Positions 9,166 to 18,326 of a stretch of DNA of 64,000 nt are shown piece by piece. A program made the translations under genes and the position numbers. The stretch spans positions 496,001 through 560,000 of the forward strand of contig NZ_JXTJ01000006.1 of the NCBI RefSeq assembly GCF_001509835.1, given 5' to 3'. The first letter of the stretch is position 1, and every line of letters begins with the position of its first letter. The notes beneath the pieces are model-generated. The model had not been told where the DNA came from. It saw only the letters and a program-made list of their open reading frames with translations, and did no database searches. The DNA is from Allobosea sp. WAO. GTDB lineage: Bacteria > Pseudomonadota > Alphaproteobacteria > Rhizobiales > Beijerinckiaceae.

Positions 9166-10194
9166 ATGAGCTTTTCCCGTCGCACGGCGCTCGCCGCGCT
9201 CGCCTTCACCACCGCGCTCGGCTTTTCCGCCCATGCGCTCGCCCAAAACGCCGAGAAGCCCAAGCTGACGCTCGGCGTCGGCGGCAAGCAGCTGCTCTAC
9301 TATCTCCCGCTCACGGTCGCGGAGAAGAAGGGCTTCTTCAAGGAGCAGGGGCTCGACGTCGAGATCAACGATTTCGGCGGCGGCGCGAAGTCGCTGCAGG
9401 CGCTGGTCGGCGGCTCGGTCGATGTCGTTACGGGTGCCTATGAGCACACCATCCGCATGCAGGCCAAGGGCCAGGACATCCGGGCGGTGATCGAGCTCGG
9501 CCGCTTCCCGGCGATCACCATCGCGGTGCGCAAGGACCTCGCCGACAAGGTCAAGACGGCAGCCGACTTCAAGGGGCTGAAGATCGGCGTGACGGCGCCG
9601 GGCTCCTCGACCGCGCTGACCGCGCAATACGCCATGGTCAAGGCCGAGCTGAAGGCGACGGACGCGCCGATCATCGGCGTCGGCGCCGGCGCGAGCGCGG
9701 TCGCGGCGATCAAGCAGAATCAGGTCGACCTGATCTCGCATCTCGATCCGGTGACCTCGAAGCTCGAGGCCGATGGCGATGTCGTGGCGCTGATCGACAC
9801 GCGCACCGAAGCCGGCACCAAGGCGCTGTTCGGCGGCGCCAACCCGGCCGCCGTGCTCTATCTCAAGAACGATTTCGCCGAGAAGAACCCGGTGACCACG
9901 CAGAAGCTGGTCAACGCGCTGATGAAGTCGCTGAAATGGCTGGAGACGGCCAAGCCCGAGGATGTCGCCGATCTCGTTCCGGCGGAGTACCATCTCGGCG
10001 ACAAGCCGCTCTATCTGCGCGCGGTCAAGAACTCGCAGGAGAGCTATTCGCGCACCGGCATTTCGACGCCCGACGCGATGAAGAGCATGTATGATTCGCT
10101 GAAGCTGCTCGATCCCGAGCTCGCGACCTCGAGTGTCGACCTGAGCAAGACGTTCATCGACACCTTCGCCAAGAAGGCGGGCGCTGGTTCCTGA
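9166..10194 (+). CDS. ABC importer substrate-binding protein, NMT1/SsuA type
   Basis: A 342-residue periplasmic binding protein. Residues 1-26 are a signal peptide with RR near the start (SFSRRTALAALAF), cleaved after AHALA. The mature protein has the NMT1/SsuA-like lobe pattern: YYLPLTVAEKKGFFKEQGLD, then EINDFGGGAKSLQALVGGSV. It should capture the ligand for the transporter encoded just upstream. The gap of 242 bp to the permease is long for an operon; no promoter is clear in it. CGGAGGA precedes the ATG. A hairpin at 10213 may end the unit. Confidence 0.9.
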   Translation: MSFSRRTALAALAFTTALGFSAHALAQNAEKPKLTLGVGGKQLLYYLPLTVAEKKGFFKEQGLDVEINDFGGGAKSLQALVGGSVDVVTGAYEHTIRMQAKGQDIRAVIELGRFPAITIAVRKDLADKVKTAADFKGLKIGVTAPGSSTALTAQYAMVKAELKATDAPIIGVGAGASAVAAIKQNQVDLISHLDPVTSKLEADGDVVALIDTRTEAGTKALFGGANPAAVLYLKNDFAEKNPVTTQKLVNALMKSLKWLETAKPEDVADLVPAEYHLGDKPLYLRAVKNSQESYSRTGISTPDAMKSMYDSLKLLDPELATSSVDLSKTFIDTFAKKAGAGS

Positions 10195-10212
10195 GCCGGC
10201 GAGCATCAAGCC

Positions 10213-10242
10213 CGGCGGTGAGCGGAATGCCGCTTGCCGCCG
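10213..10242 (+). terminator. Hairpin after the binding-protein gene
   Basis: A 13-bp stem with two G-U pairs: CGGCGG (10213-10218) with CCGCCG (10237-10242), and GAGCGG (10220-10225) with CCGCTT (10230-10235), closed by AATG. It lies 18 bp after the stop. There is no T-run, so termination is only probable. Confidence 0.4.
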
Positions 10243-10350
10243 GTCGCTCGATGCTTTCAATAGGGGGCAAGCACTCCCTCAGGCGACGATGGTCGCCATC
10301 CTAGGTGACATTTGGAAAATTGCAGACGGTTTCTCGATGGCGGCGGCGCG

Positions 10351-11403
10351 ATGGCGGCGGCCATCGCTGCTCATGACTGGACGACAACGCTCGGGCCGCC
10401 CGAGAACTGGCCCGCCGCCTTGCGGGTCGCGGTCGGGATGATGGTCAATTCGCATTTCCCGAAATGCATCGTCTGGGGCCCCGAGCTCATCACCATCCAT
10501 AACGATGCCTTCAAGGCGATCCTCGGCGACAAGCCGCCGGCGCTCGGCCAGCCGTTCAGCGAGGTCTGGGCCGAAGTCTGGCAGGAAATCAGTCCGCTGG
10601 TCGAAAAGGCCTATGCGGGCGAGGCGACCTTCATCGAGGATTTTCCGCTCGTCGTCGAGCGCTACGGCTATCCCGAGCGCGCCTGGTTCACCTTCTGCTA
10701 CAGCCCGATCCGGGACGAGAATGGTGCCGTCCTCGGGATGATCGATACGGTCGTCGAGACCACGGCCAAGATGCAGTCGGAGCGCAACTCCCGCCTGCTC
10801 AACGCCGAACTCGCGCACCGCATGAAGAACGTGCTGGCGATGATCGGCGCGGTCGCCAACCAGACCTTCCGCTCGGCCGGCTCGCTCGAAGAGGCGCAGG
10901 CGACCTTCGGAGAGCGGGTGGCCGCGCTCGGCGAGGCCCATGCGATCCTGACCCAGTCGAGCTGGAGCGGCGCGCCGATCCGCGCGGTGATCGAGGGCGC
11001 CCTGGCGCCGCACCGTATCGCCGAAGGGCGGGTCGTGCTCAACGGTCCGGCCCTGGAACTCGGCGCGAAGCAGTCGCTGACGCTGGCGCTTGCGATCAAC
11101 GAGCTCACGACCAATGCGATCAAGTACGGGGCGCTGTCGCGCGATGGCGGCCGGGTCGCGATCGCCTGGCGCGCCGGCGCGCCCGATAGCGAGGAGCGCT
11201 TCGCACTCGGATGGAGCGAAAGCGGCGGCCCCCCGGTGACCGCGCCGACGCGCAAGGGTTTCGGCTCGCGGCTGCTGGAGCGGGTCGTGGCGCAGGATTT
11301 CCAGGGCAAGGTCTCGCTGGGCTATGAGAGCGCCGGCCTGCGCTACGAGCTCGAGACCGCGATGGTCGCCATCGCCAATGCCGAGCCGGTTCATTCGAGC
11401 TGA
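10351..11403 (+). CDS. HWE-family sensor histidine kinase with PAS-like domain
   Basis: A cytoplasmic kinase of 350 residues from ATG 10351. The first ~135 residues form a PAS-like sensor beginning HDWTTTLGPPENWPAAL, typical of HWE kinases. The dimerisation/phosphoacceptor segment is AELAHRMKNVLAMIGAVANQ (the histidine is in AHRMKN), followed by an ATPase domain with ALAINELTTNAIKYGAL as the N-box and GFGSRLLERVV. The family name comes from conserved His, Trp and Glu residues. An upstream TTG at 10312 would add 13 residues but is only 3 bases from a possible ribosome binding site. No response regulator is adjacent, so it is an orphan kinase. Confidence 0.88.
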   Translation: MAAAIAAHDWTTTLGPPENWPAALRVAVGMMVNSHFPKCIVWGPELITIHNDAFKAILGDKPPALGQPFSEVWAEVWQEISPLVEKAYAGEATFIEDFPLVVERYGYPERAWFTFCYSPIRDENGAVLGMIDTVVETTAKMQSERNSRLLNAELAHRMKNVLAMIGAVANQTFRSAGSLEEAQATFGERVAALGEAHAILTQSSWSGAPIRAVIEGALAPHRIAEGRVVLNGPALELGAKQSLTLALAINELTTNAIKYGALSRDGGRVAIAWRAGAPDSEERFALGWSESGGPPVTAPTRKGFGSRLLERVVAQDFQGKVSLGYESAGLRYELETAMVAIANAEPVHSS

Positions 11404-11483
11404 CGCCCGCGGCCCTCTTACGGAAATCTGGACACGCGCCTGCTGCGGGATCAGAGTGTCGGCCTGACGTTGGGGGAGCCGAC

Positions 11484-11888
11484 ATGACCGAGCGCGCCGC
11501 CGTCGCCGAACTCATCCGCAGCGCCTACGCCGCCCGCCATCGCGGCGATCTCGACGGGCTGATGAGCTGTTTCCACGAGCAATGCAGCTATCGGCTGGCG
11601 GGAGGGCCGGCCGCCGCCGAGGTCTTCGCCGAGCCTGACGGGCATGCGGCGGTCCGGGAGCAGATGGCCGGGCTGATCGCGACCTACGTCTTCAGCAACA
11701 TCGAGGAACTGGCGCTGATGGTCGAGGGCGACCGGGCGACGCTGCACTGGCGCGCCGATGTCGTCTGCGTGCCGACTGGCCGCACCGGCTCCTTCGAGAT
11801 CATGGATGTCGTCACGGTCGCGGACGGCAAGCTGACCAGCGTGACGCAGTTCACCGACACCGCCGGCGTCGCCCGGCTCTCGGTCTAG
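11484..11888 (+). CDS. NTF2-like (SnoaL-type) small protein
   Basis: A 134-residue cytoplasmic protein with the cone-shaped NTF2/SnoaL pattern: a helical start (VAELIRSAYAARHRGDLDGL), then CFHEQCSYRL and late strands EIMDVVTVADGKLTSVTQF. Such proteins bind or isomerise small hydrophobic molecules, but many lack known substrates and nothing here fixes one. The start has GGGGGAG upstream. It is flanked by the sensor kinase and pdxY with separate spacing, so it is probably its own transcription unit. Confidence 0.75.
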   Translation: MTERAAVAELIRSAYAARHRGDLDGLMSCFHEQCSYRLAGGPAAAEVFAEPDGHAAVREQMAGLIATYVFSNIEELALMVEGDRATLHWRADVVCVPTGRTGSFEIMDVVTVADGKLTSVTQFTDTAGVARLSV

Positions 11889-11980
11889 GACCGCGCCGGC
11901 TTGGGCTGTCGTCGCTTTCGATTTGCCGAGCCGGGCGCTGAGCGGGTAGACCATGCCGTCCCGCCGCGAGCCCCGTGCCC

Positions 11981-12829
11981 ATGAACATCCTCTCGATCCA
12001 GTCCCATGTCGCCTATGGACATGTCGGCAACGCCTCTGCCGTCTTTCCGATGCAGCGCCTCGGCGTCGAAGTCTGGCCGATCCATACCGTGCAGTTCTCC
12101 AACCACACCGGCTATGGCGACTGGAAGGGCCGCGTCTTCGACGGCGGCATGATCGACGAGGTGATGGAGGGCATCGCCGAGCGCGGCGTGCTGCCTTCCT
12201 GCAACGGCGTGCTCTCCGGCTATATGGGCTCGGCCGATATCGGCCATGCGATCCTCTCCGCCGTCGAGCGGGTGCGGGTCGCCAATCCCAAGGCGATGTA
12301 TTGCTGCGATCCGGTGATCGGCGATGTCGGGCGCGGCATCTTCGTGCGCCCGGGCATTCCGGAGTTCATGCGCGAGCAGGCGGTGCCGGCCGCCGACATC
12401 GTGACGCCGAACCAGTTCGAGCTGGAATTGCTGACCGATGTCGAGGTCCGGACCATCGGCGATGCCCATCGCGCCGTCGAGGCGTTGCGCGATGCCGGCC
12501 CGAAGGTCGTGCTGGTCACCTCGTTGATCACCGACGAGACGCCGGATGACGCGATCGACCTGATGGCGGCCGACGGGCAGGGCACGTTCCGGGTACGCAC
12601 GCCGAAGATCGACATCAGCGTCAACGGCGCCGGCGATGCGATCGCCGCGCTGTTCTACGTGCACTATCTGCGCGACGGCTCGGCCGCGAGCGCGCTCGCC
12701 AAGGCCTCGTCCTCGATCTACGGGCTGCTCAAGCGGACCAAGGATGCCGGCTCGCGCGAGATCCTGACCGTCGCGGCGCAGGACGAGTTCGTTACGCCCT
12801 CGCACCAGTTCGTGCCCGAGGCGGTCTGA
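11981..12829 (+). CDS. pdxY: Pyridoxal kinase
   Basis: A 282-residue ribokinase-fold enzyme that phosphorylates pyridoxal with ATP in the vitamin B6 salvage pathway. It opens MNILSIQSHVAYGHVGNASA, the substrate-binding pattern of PdxY, followed by HTVQFSNHTGYGDWKG. The kinase motifs are CCDPVIGD, PNQFELELL and the catalytic NGAGDAIAA near residue 215. I used ATG 11981; a GTG two codons earlier is an alternative. The next gene, an EEP hydrolase, starts 4 bp after the stop. Confidence 0.93.
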   Translation: MNILSIQSHVAYGHVGNASAVFPMQRLGVEVWPIHTVQFSNHTGYGDWKGRVFDGGMIDEVMEGIAERGVLPSCNGVLSGYMGSADIGHAILSAVERVRVANPKAMYCCDPVIGDVGRGIFVRPGIPEFMREQAVPAADIVTPNQFELELLTDVEVRTIGDAHRAVEALRDAGPKVVLVTSLITDETPDDAIDLMAADGQGTFRVRTPKIDISVNGAGDAIAALFYVHYLRDGSAASALAKASSSIYGLLKRTKDAGSREILTVAAQDEFVTPSHQFVPEAV

Positions 12830-12833
12830 ACGG

Positions 12834-13961
12834 ATGCGGCTGCGCCTCGGCACCTTCAACGTCGAGAATCTGCTGACGCGCCATCGTTTCGAGCCGGGCG
12901 GACGCACCGAGACGGCCGCCGCGATGTCGCTGTTCCACTTCCCGCGCGCCGACGAGCGCGACGCGGTCGAGCGCTCGCTGGCCGTGGCGCTGGAGGACGA
13001 CAAGCGCCAGATGACGGCGCTCGCCATCGCCGAGGCCAATGCCGACATCTGGATGCTGCAGGAAGTCGACTCACTCGCCAGCCTGCAGGCCTTCTTCGCC
13101 AATTACGTCCACCGCATCGCCGATCATCGCTACGGCCATTTCACGCTGATCGACGGCAATGATCGCCGCAGCATCGATATCGGCTTCGCCGCCCGCCGCG
13201 ACCTTGTGGCGCCGCAGCAGGTCACGGTGCGCTCGCATCGCGAGATGAGCTTCGCCGAGGCGGAAGCCTTCTCGCCCGAGGTCGCGGCCTTCGGCATCGG
13301 CCCGCGCGACAAGGTCTTCGCGCGCGACTGCTTGGCGGTGACGCTCGCTTTCAGCGACCGGGAGCTGACGCTGTTCGGCTGCCATTTCAAGTCGATGAAC
13401 AATGGCCGCGACGACGGCCGGCAAGCGACGCTGCCGATCCGGCGCGCCGAGGCTTTGGCGGTGAGACGCATCATCGAGGCCCGGTTCGGCAGCGGCTGGC
13501 GCGAGGCGAACTGGGCGATCCTCGGCGATCTCAACGCTTATCGTATCGGGCTCGGGCCGCTGGCGGCGCCGACCGATGAGGGGGAGAGCGGGATCGAGCC
13601 GCTACTCGACGATTTCGCCGTCGACCCGATGCAGGCGCTGCCGCCGCATGAGCGCTGGACGCATTTCCGGCGCTACTGGTCGGAAACGCATCAGAAGCTG
13701 CTCGAAAGCCATATGCCGCTCGACCATATCCTGCTTTCACCGGCGCTGGCGGCGGCGAACCCCGACCCGGTGATCCAGATGATCCGGCGCGGTCTGCCCT
13801 ATCGCGTGCCGCTCGACCCGCGCGAGGCGGACCGTTCGATGGGCAAGCTCGCCCTGACCGGAGATCGCTATCCGCGCGTCGGCTGGGACCGGCCCAAGGC
13901 CTCGGATCATTGTCCGCTGACGATCGAACTTTCAATCCCGAAACCGCACGGAAGGTCATGA
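12834..13961 (+). CDS. Endonuclease/exonuclease/phosphatase (EEP) family hydrolase
   Basis: A 375-residue metal-dependent hydrolase of the EEP (DNase I-like) fold. All motif blocks are present in order: TFNVENLL (Asn ligand), MLQEVDS (metal Glu), GCHFKSMNNG (His), GDLNAYR (Asp/Asn), LDHILLS and the final ASDHCPL (Asp-His pair). There is no signal peptide, so it is cytoplasmic. It could be a nuclease or a phosphodiesterase; the substrate is not readable. The gene is packed between pdxY (4 bp) and the PhzF gene (4-bp overlap), suggesting one operon. Confidence 0.85.
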   Translation: MRLRLGTFNVENLLTRHRFEPGGRTETAAAMSLFHFPRADERDAVERSLAVALEDDKRQMTALAIAEANADIWMLQEVDSLASLQAFFANYVHRIADHRYGHFTLIDGNDRRSIDIGFAARRDLVAPQQVTVRSHREMSFAEAEAFSPEVAAFGIGPRDKVFARDCLAVTLAFSDRELTLFGCHFKSMNNGRDDGRQATLPIRRAEALAVRRIIEARFGSGWREANWAILGDLNAYRIGLGPLAAPTDEGESGIEPLLDDFAVDPMQALPPHERWTHFRRYWSETHQKLLESHMPLDHILLSPALAAANPDPVIQMIRRGLPYRVPLDPREADRSMGKLALTGDRYPRVGWDRPKASDHCPLTIELSIPKPHGRS

Positions 13962-14863
13962 TGCAGCGCCGCTTCGTCACGCTCGACGTCTTCGCCGCTC
14001 GTCCCCACGCCGGCAATCCGCTGGCCGTGGTGCTCGACAGTGATGGCCTTGATGGCGCGGCGATGCAGGCGATCGCCCGCGAGTTCAATCTCTCCGAAAC
14101 GGTCTTTGTCCTACCGCCGGCCGATCCGGCGCATCGCGCCGCCATCCGCATCTTCACGCCGGAGCGCGAACTGCCCTTCGCCGGCCATCCGACGGTCGGG
14201 ACCGCGGTGCTGCTCGCCTTGCGCGATGCAGCCGAGGGAAGGCCGGGGACGGTGCTCGTGCTCGAGGAAGAGGTTGGTTTCGTGCCCTGCGCCGTTAGCG
14301 GGATCACGGGACGCTCCGGCCGCGCGACCTTCACCTTGCCGCGCCTGCCGGAGGAGATCGAGCCGGCCGCTTCCTCGCCGATGCTCGCCGGCGCGCTCGG
14401 GCTCGACCGGCGCGACATCGGTTTCGATGCCCATGTGCCGAGCGTGTTCTCGGCAGGGCTCGGTTTCACGCTGGTGCCGGTGGCGTCGCGCAAGGCCCTG
14501 GCCGGCATCCGGCTCGACACCAGCCTGTGGTCGCAGGCGATGCGGCCCGCCGGGCAGGAGAACGCCTTCGTCTATTGCCGCGAGACGGTCGATACGGGGC
14601 ACCATTTCCATGCGCGGATGTTCGCGCCCGGCATGGGGGTCGTCGAGGATCCGGCCACCGGTTCGGCCGTCGCCGCCTTCGCCGGGGCGGTGATGCGCTT
14701 CGAGAAGCCGGGTGACGGAGAGCAACGCCTGGTGATCGAGCAGGGTTACGAGATCGGCCGGCCCTCGCAGATCGAGCTTGGCCTGACGGTCGCCAATGGC
14801 GTGCTCGTCTCGGCGACGATCGGAGGGGCGGCTGTGGTGATGAGCGAGGGGCACTTGCTGTGA
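13958..14863 (+). CDS. PhzF family isomerase/epimerase-like protein
   Basis: A 301-residue protein of the PhzF fold, two diaminopimelate-epimerase-like halves. The catalytic Glu lies in FNLSETVFV near residue 47, and RIFTPERELPFAGHPTVGTA is the family hallmark. The second half has FAPGMGVVEDPATGSAVAAF. Phenazine genes are absent, so as in most bacteria its true substrate is unknown. The start is in an ATGA overlap with the EEP stop, with GGAAGG upstream, which indicates translational coupling. Confidence 0.9.
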   Translation: MMQRRFVTLDVFAARPHAGNPLAVVLDSDGLDGAAMQAIAREFNLSETVFVLPPADPAHRAAIRIFTPERELPFAGHPTVGTAVLLALRDAAEGRPGTVLVLEEEVGFVPCAVSGITGRSGRATFTLPRLPEEIEPAASSPMLAGALGLDRRDIGFDAHVPSVFSAGLGFTLVPVASRKALAGIRLDTSLWSQAMRPAGQENAFVYCRETVDTGHHFHARMFAPGMGVVEDPATGSAVAAFAGAVMRFEKPGDGEQRLVIEQGYEIGRPSQIELGLTVANGVLVSATIGGAAVVMSEGHLL

Positions 14864-14876
14864 GGAGATCCTGGTC

Positions 14877-15599
14877 ATGAACGGCGTCGAGGACGGCAGC
14901 ATCGTCGCGCTCCAGCGCGTCGAGGCCAGGGTCGAGCCCTATGAGTGGAGCTTCATCAGCGAGCGCTCGGGCGAGATTGCCGCGCATTGGCAGAAGCTCA
15001 CAGCCGACAAGCCGGCGATGTTCAACGGCCGCGTCCTGTTGCAGCATCGGGCTGCGATCGAGGCGGGCGTCTTCCATGCCGGCTATTTCGCGACCGACTA
15101 TGCCGCGCTCCTGGCCTGGCGTGATTTCGGCGTGCCACCGCCGGCGATCCGCAACGGCTTCGGCATGGCGGCGCTACGGGCGGCAGACGGCGCCTTCCTG
15201 CTCGGCAGGATGGGCGAGCACACTGCCAATGCCGGCAAGGTCTATTTCGCTGCCGGCACGCCCGATCATGAAGATATCCTGCCCGACGGCAGCCTCGACC
15301 TCGCCGGCAGCGTCACCCGCGAACTCTGCGAGGAAACGGGGCTATCGCTCAACGAGATCGTGGTGGAGGAGAGCTGGGACGCGGTGATCGTGCCCGGCCG
15401 GGTTGCCTTCATGCGCCCGGTTCGCATCGATCTGCCGGCAGAAGCGGCGCGCGCCCTGATGCTGGAGCGGATCGCATCGCAGGAGGAGCCCGAGCTTTCG
15501 GATATGGTGATCGTCCGCAATCTCGCCGATTGCAGCGATTACGACATGCCCCCCTTCATGACGGCCTACCTCGCCCATATCTTCGAGCGAGAATCCTGA
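14877..15599 (+). CDS. NUDIX hydrolase-like protein
   Basis: A 240-residue protein. The N-terminal ~75 residues are a separate domain, and the NUDIX fold follows from about residue 85. The catalytic helix VTRELCEETGL (residues ~143-153) matches the REUXEEXGU core, and a Gly-containing strand AAGTPDHEDI precedes it. The spacing between that glycine and REL is longer than in the standard box, so the box carries an insertion. It should hydrolyse a nucleoside-diphosphate-linked compound in the cytoplasm. The start is 13 bp after phzF with AGGAG upstream. Confidence 0.8.
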   Translation: MNGVEDGSIVALQRVEARVEPYEWSFISERSGEIAAHWQKLTADKPAMFNGRVLLQHRAAIEAGVFHAGYFATDYAALLAWRDFGVPPPAIRNGFGMAALRAADGAFLLGRMGEHTANAGKVYFAAGTPDHEDILPDGSLDLAGSVTRELCEETGLSLNEIVVEESWDAVIVPGRVAFMRPVRIDLPAEAARALMLERIASQEEPELSDMVIVRNLADCSDYDMPPFMTAYLAHIFERES

Positions 15600-15695
15600 T
15601 CCTTCCCAGGAAAACATCGTCGGATCGGCACCGCGTCTCCCATCGGGACGAAGGGGGGCCGTTCGAATGACTCAGCAACGCTGAAAGGCCAGCTC

Positions 15696-17768
15696 ATGAT
15701 CGCATCCGAAGCCTTGAACCTGCCCGCCGGCAACCCTTTCGGGCAGGTCTGGGAAACGCCTTTCGGCCTGCCGCCATTCGCCGCGATCCGCCCCGAGCAT
15801 ATCCGCGAGGCCTATCCGGCGGCACTCGATAAGCACCGGGCCGAGATCGAGGCGATCAAGGCTGAGAAGGCAGCGCCCGATTTCGCCAATACGATCGAGG
15901 CGCTGGAGCGTTCGGCCCGCGGCATGGGCCGGCTCGGCGGCGTCTTCTACAATCTCGCCGGAGCCGACACGAACGAGGCCCTGCAGGCGATCGAGCGCGA
16001 GATTTCGCCGGTGATGTCACGCCATTGGTCGGCGATCATGATGGACGAGGGGCTGTTCGCGCGGGTCGACGCGGTCTTCCGTCAGCGCGAGAAGCTCGGC
16101 CTCGACGCCGAGCAGATGCGTCTGCTGGAGCGTACGCATCGCGGCTTCGTCCGCGCCGGCGCGGAGCTCGGATCGGAAGACAAGGCCCGGCTCGCCGCGA
16201 TCAACGAGCGGCTTGCCGGGCTCGGCACCAGCTTCGGACAGAACCTGCTCAAGGACGAGGCGAGCTACGCGCTGGTGCTGGAGAACGAGGCCGATCTCGC
16301 CGGCCTGCCGGCCTTCGTCGTTGCTGCCATGGCCCGTGCCGCCGCGGATCGCGGCCAGGATGGCAAGCATGCTGTGACGCTGTCGCGCTCGATCATCGAG
16401 CCCTTCCTGACCTTCTCGACGCGCCGGGATCTGCGCGAGGAGAGCTTCCTCGCCTGGAGCAAGCGCGGCGAGAATGGTGGCGAGACCGACAACCGCGCCA
16501 TCGTCGCCGAGATGGTCAAGCTGCGGGCCGAGAAGGCCAAGCTGCTCGGCTTCCCGACCTTCGCACATTTCAAGCTCGACGATTCCATGGCGAAGGCGCC
16601 GGCCAATGTCCGCCAACTGCTAGAGCTTGTCTGGAAGCCTGCCAAGGCGCGCGCGGCGCAGGAGGCCGCCGATCTCGCCGCCCTGGCCCAGACCGAGGGC
16701 GAGAACGGGCCGATCCGACCCTCCGACTGGCGGCATTATTCGGAGAAGGTGCGGCAGAAGACCTATGCGCTCGATGAAGCCGTTCTGAAGCCCTATCTCC
16801 AGCTCGATCGCATCATCGCCGCCGCCTTCGACACGGCCGGCAAGCTGTTCGGCCTCGCCTTCGCCGAGAAGCCGGAACTCGCCGGCTACCATCCCGACGT
16901 CCGCATCTGGGAGGTGACCGAGGCCGCGTCCGGTCGGCACATCGGCCTCTTCCTCGGCGATTACTTCGCCCGGCCTTCGAAGCGTTCAGGCGCCTGGATG
17001 AGCGCCTATCGCGGCCAGCGCAATCTCGACGGCGAGGTCCGGCCGATCATCGTCAACGTCTGCAACTTCGCCAAACCTGCCGAGGGCAAGCCGGCGCTGC
17101 TCTCGATCGACGATGCGCGCACGCTGTTCCACGAATTCGGCCACGCCTTGCACGGCCTGCTCTCCGACGTGAAATACGGCTCGCTCGCCGGCACCTCGGT
17201 CTCGCGCGACTTCGTCGAATTGCCCTCGCAGCTGTACGAGCACTGGTTCCTGACCAGGGAGGTGATGCAGCGCTTCTGCCTGCATGCCGAGACCGGCGAG
17301 CCGATCCCGGAGGCGCTGATCGAGAAGATCAAGAAGGCGCAGACCTTCAACCAGGGCTTCGCCACCGTCGAGTACACCTCGTCGGCGCTGGTCGATCTCG
17401 CCTTCCATTCGCTGGAGGCGACGGCCGAGGTCGATCCGCTCGCCTTCGAGGCGGCTGAGCTCGCACGGATCGGCATGCCCGGCGAGATCACCATGCGCCA
17501 CCGTACCCCGCATTTCAGCCACGTCTTCTCGGGCGACGGCTATTCGGCGGGCTATTACAGCTATCTGTGGTCGGAGGTGATGGACGCCGACGCCTTCAAT
17601 GCCTTCATCGAGGCGGGCGACGTCTTCGCGCCGGAGCTGGCGCAGAAGCTGCGGCGCTATATCTATTCGGCCGGCGACACGCGCGACCCGGCCGAGGCGT
17701 ATACGCTGTTCCGGGGGCGGCTGCCGACGCCGGACGCACTGCTCGAAAAGCGCGGGTTGGCGGGCTAG
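15696..17768 (+). CDS. M3 family zinc metallopeptidase (peptidyl-dipeptidase Dcp / oligopeptidase A type)
   Basis: A 690-residue soluble peptidase of the thimet-oligopeptidase family. The zinc site is LFHEFGHALHGLL (HEFGH, about residue 475), with the third ligand Glu in SRDFVELPSQLYEHW. The C-terminal substrate-binding segment GYSAGYYSYLWSEVMDADAF is typical. There is no signal peptide, so it degrades short peptides in the cytoplasm. Length and the lack of extra domains fit Dcp/PrlC; the two cannot be separated with confidence here. AAAGG precedes the ATG. Confidence 0.93.
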   Translation: MIASEALNLPAGNPFGQVWETPFGLPPFAAIRPEHIREAYPAALDKHRAEIEAIKAEKAAPDFANTIEALERSARGMGRLGGVFYNLAGADTNEALQAIEREISPVMSRHWSAIMMDEGLFARVDAVFRQREKLGLDAEQMRLLERTHRGFVRAGAELGSEDKARLAAINERLAGLGTSFGQNLLKDEASYALVLENEADLAGLPAFVVAAMARAAADRGQDGKHAVTLSRSIIEPFLTFSTRRDLREESFLAWSKRGENGGETDNRAIVAEMVKLRAEKAKLLGFPTFAHFKLDDSMAKAPANVRQLLELVWKPAKARAAQEAADLAALAQTEGENGPIRPSDWRHYSEKVRQKTYALDEAVLKPYLQLDRIIAAAFDTAGKLFGLAFAEKPELAGYHPDVRIWEVTEAASGRHIGLFLGDYFARPSKRSGAWMSAYRGQRNLDGEVRPIIVNVCNFAKPAEGKPALLSIDDARTLFHEFGHALHGLLSDVKYGSLAGTSVSRDFVELPSQLYEHWFLTREVMQRFCLHAETGEPIPEALIEKIKKAQTFNQGFATVEYTSSALVDLAFHSLEATAEVDPLAFEAAELARIGMPGEITMRHRTPHFSHVFSGDGYSAGYYSYLWSEVMDADAFNAFIEAGDVFAPELAQKLRRYIYSAGDTRDPAEAYTLFRGRLPTPDALLEKRGLAG

Positions 17769-17785
17769 CGGGGGCTCGGGTCGTC

Positions 17786-17870
17786 ATGGTCGGGCTTGTC
17801 CCGACCATCCACGTCCGTCTTGATGCAATGCGATGTTCAAGACGCGGATGCTCGCCACAAGGGCGAGCAT
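17786..17870. repeat. Intergenic two-hairpin element
   Basis: Two perfect hairpins lie between converging genes. The first is ATGGTCGGG (17786-17794) with CCCGACCAT (17800-17808); the second is ATGCTCGCC (17848-17856) with GGCGAGCAT (17862-17870). This hairpin pair resembles small dispersed intergenic elements common in rhizobia and relatives; only one copy is in the window, so repeat status is inferred. It may also serve as a terminator for both neighbours. Confidence 0.5.
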
Positions 17871-17884
17871 GACGGCGGTGACTT

Positions 17885-18214
17885 TCACGGATAGCCGAAT
17901 TTCGACTTCGTCGCGCGCAGCTGCGACAGCGCGCCGGCCTCGTTGCCGCCGGAGCAGGTGGCGCGGGCCTTCTCGATCTCGGCGCTGACGCGGACATGGA
18001 CGTTGCGCGTGGTGTGGCCGGTCTGGATGTCGTTGTCGACCACCGCCTGGAAGCGCTCGATCTCGCCGCCGCAACCGCTGCCGCTCGGCATGCGGAAGGT
18101 GTTCGGGGTCACGCCGGTCGGTGCCTGCTCGGGCGAGGGGGCCGGCGGCGGGCCGGCGGTCTGGCAGGCGGCGAGCGCGAGGCAAAGGGCGGTTGCGAGA
18201 GGTCCAGCGCGCAT
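17885..18214 (-). CDS. Small lipoprotein
   Basis: A 109-residue protein starting at ATG 18214, after GGAG with good spacing. The N-terminus is a lipoprotein signal, MRAGPLATALCLALAACQ, with lipobox LAAC, so the mature protein starts at the Cys and is membrane-anchored. A Pro-rich linker follows, then a small domain with two further cysteines (SGCGGEIERF, ATCSGGNEAG) that may form a disulfide. No named family is recognised. An upstream in-frame start at 18334 would destroy the signal and is rejected. Confidence 0.75.
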   Translation of the reverse strand: MRAGPLATALCLALAACQTAGPPPAPSPEQAPTGVTPNTFRMPSGSGCGGEIERFQAVVDNDIQTGHTTRNVHVRVSAEIEKARATCSGGNEAGALSQLRATKSKFGYP

Positions 18215-18326
18215 GGTCGGCTCCGAAGCGATATCGCGGGCGAGCATGACCGATTCCGGCCCGCCAGCCAATCGCGCGATGCCCGCTGGACACAGTCTCG
18301 TCACCAGTTTGCCGGATGCTGCCGCA

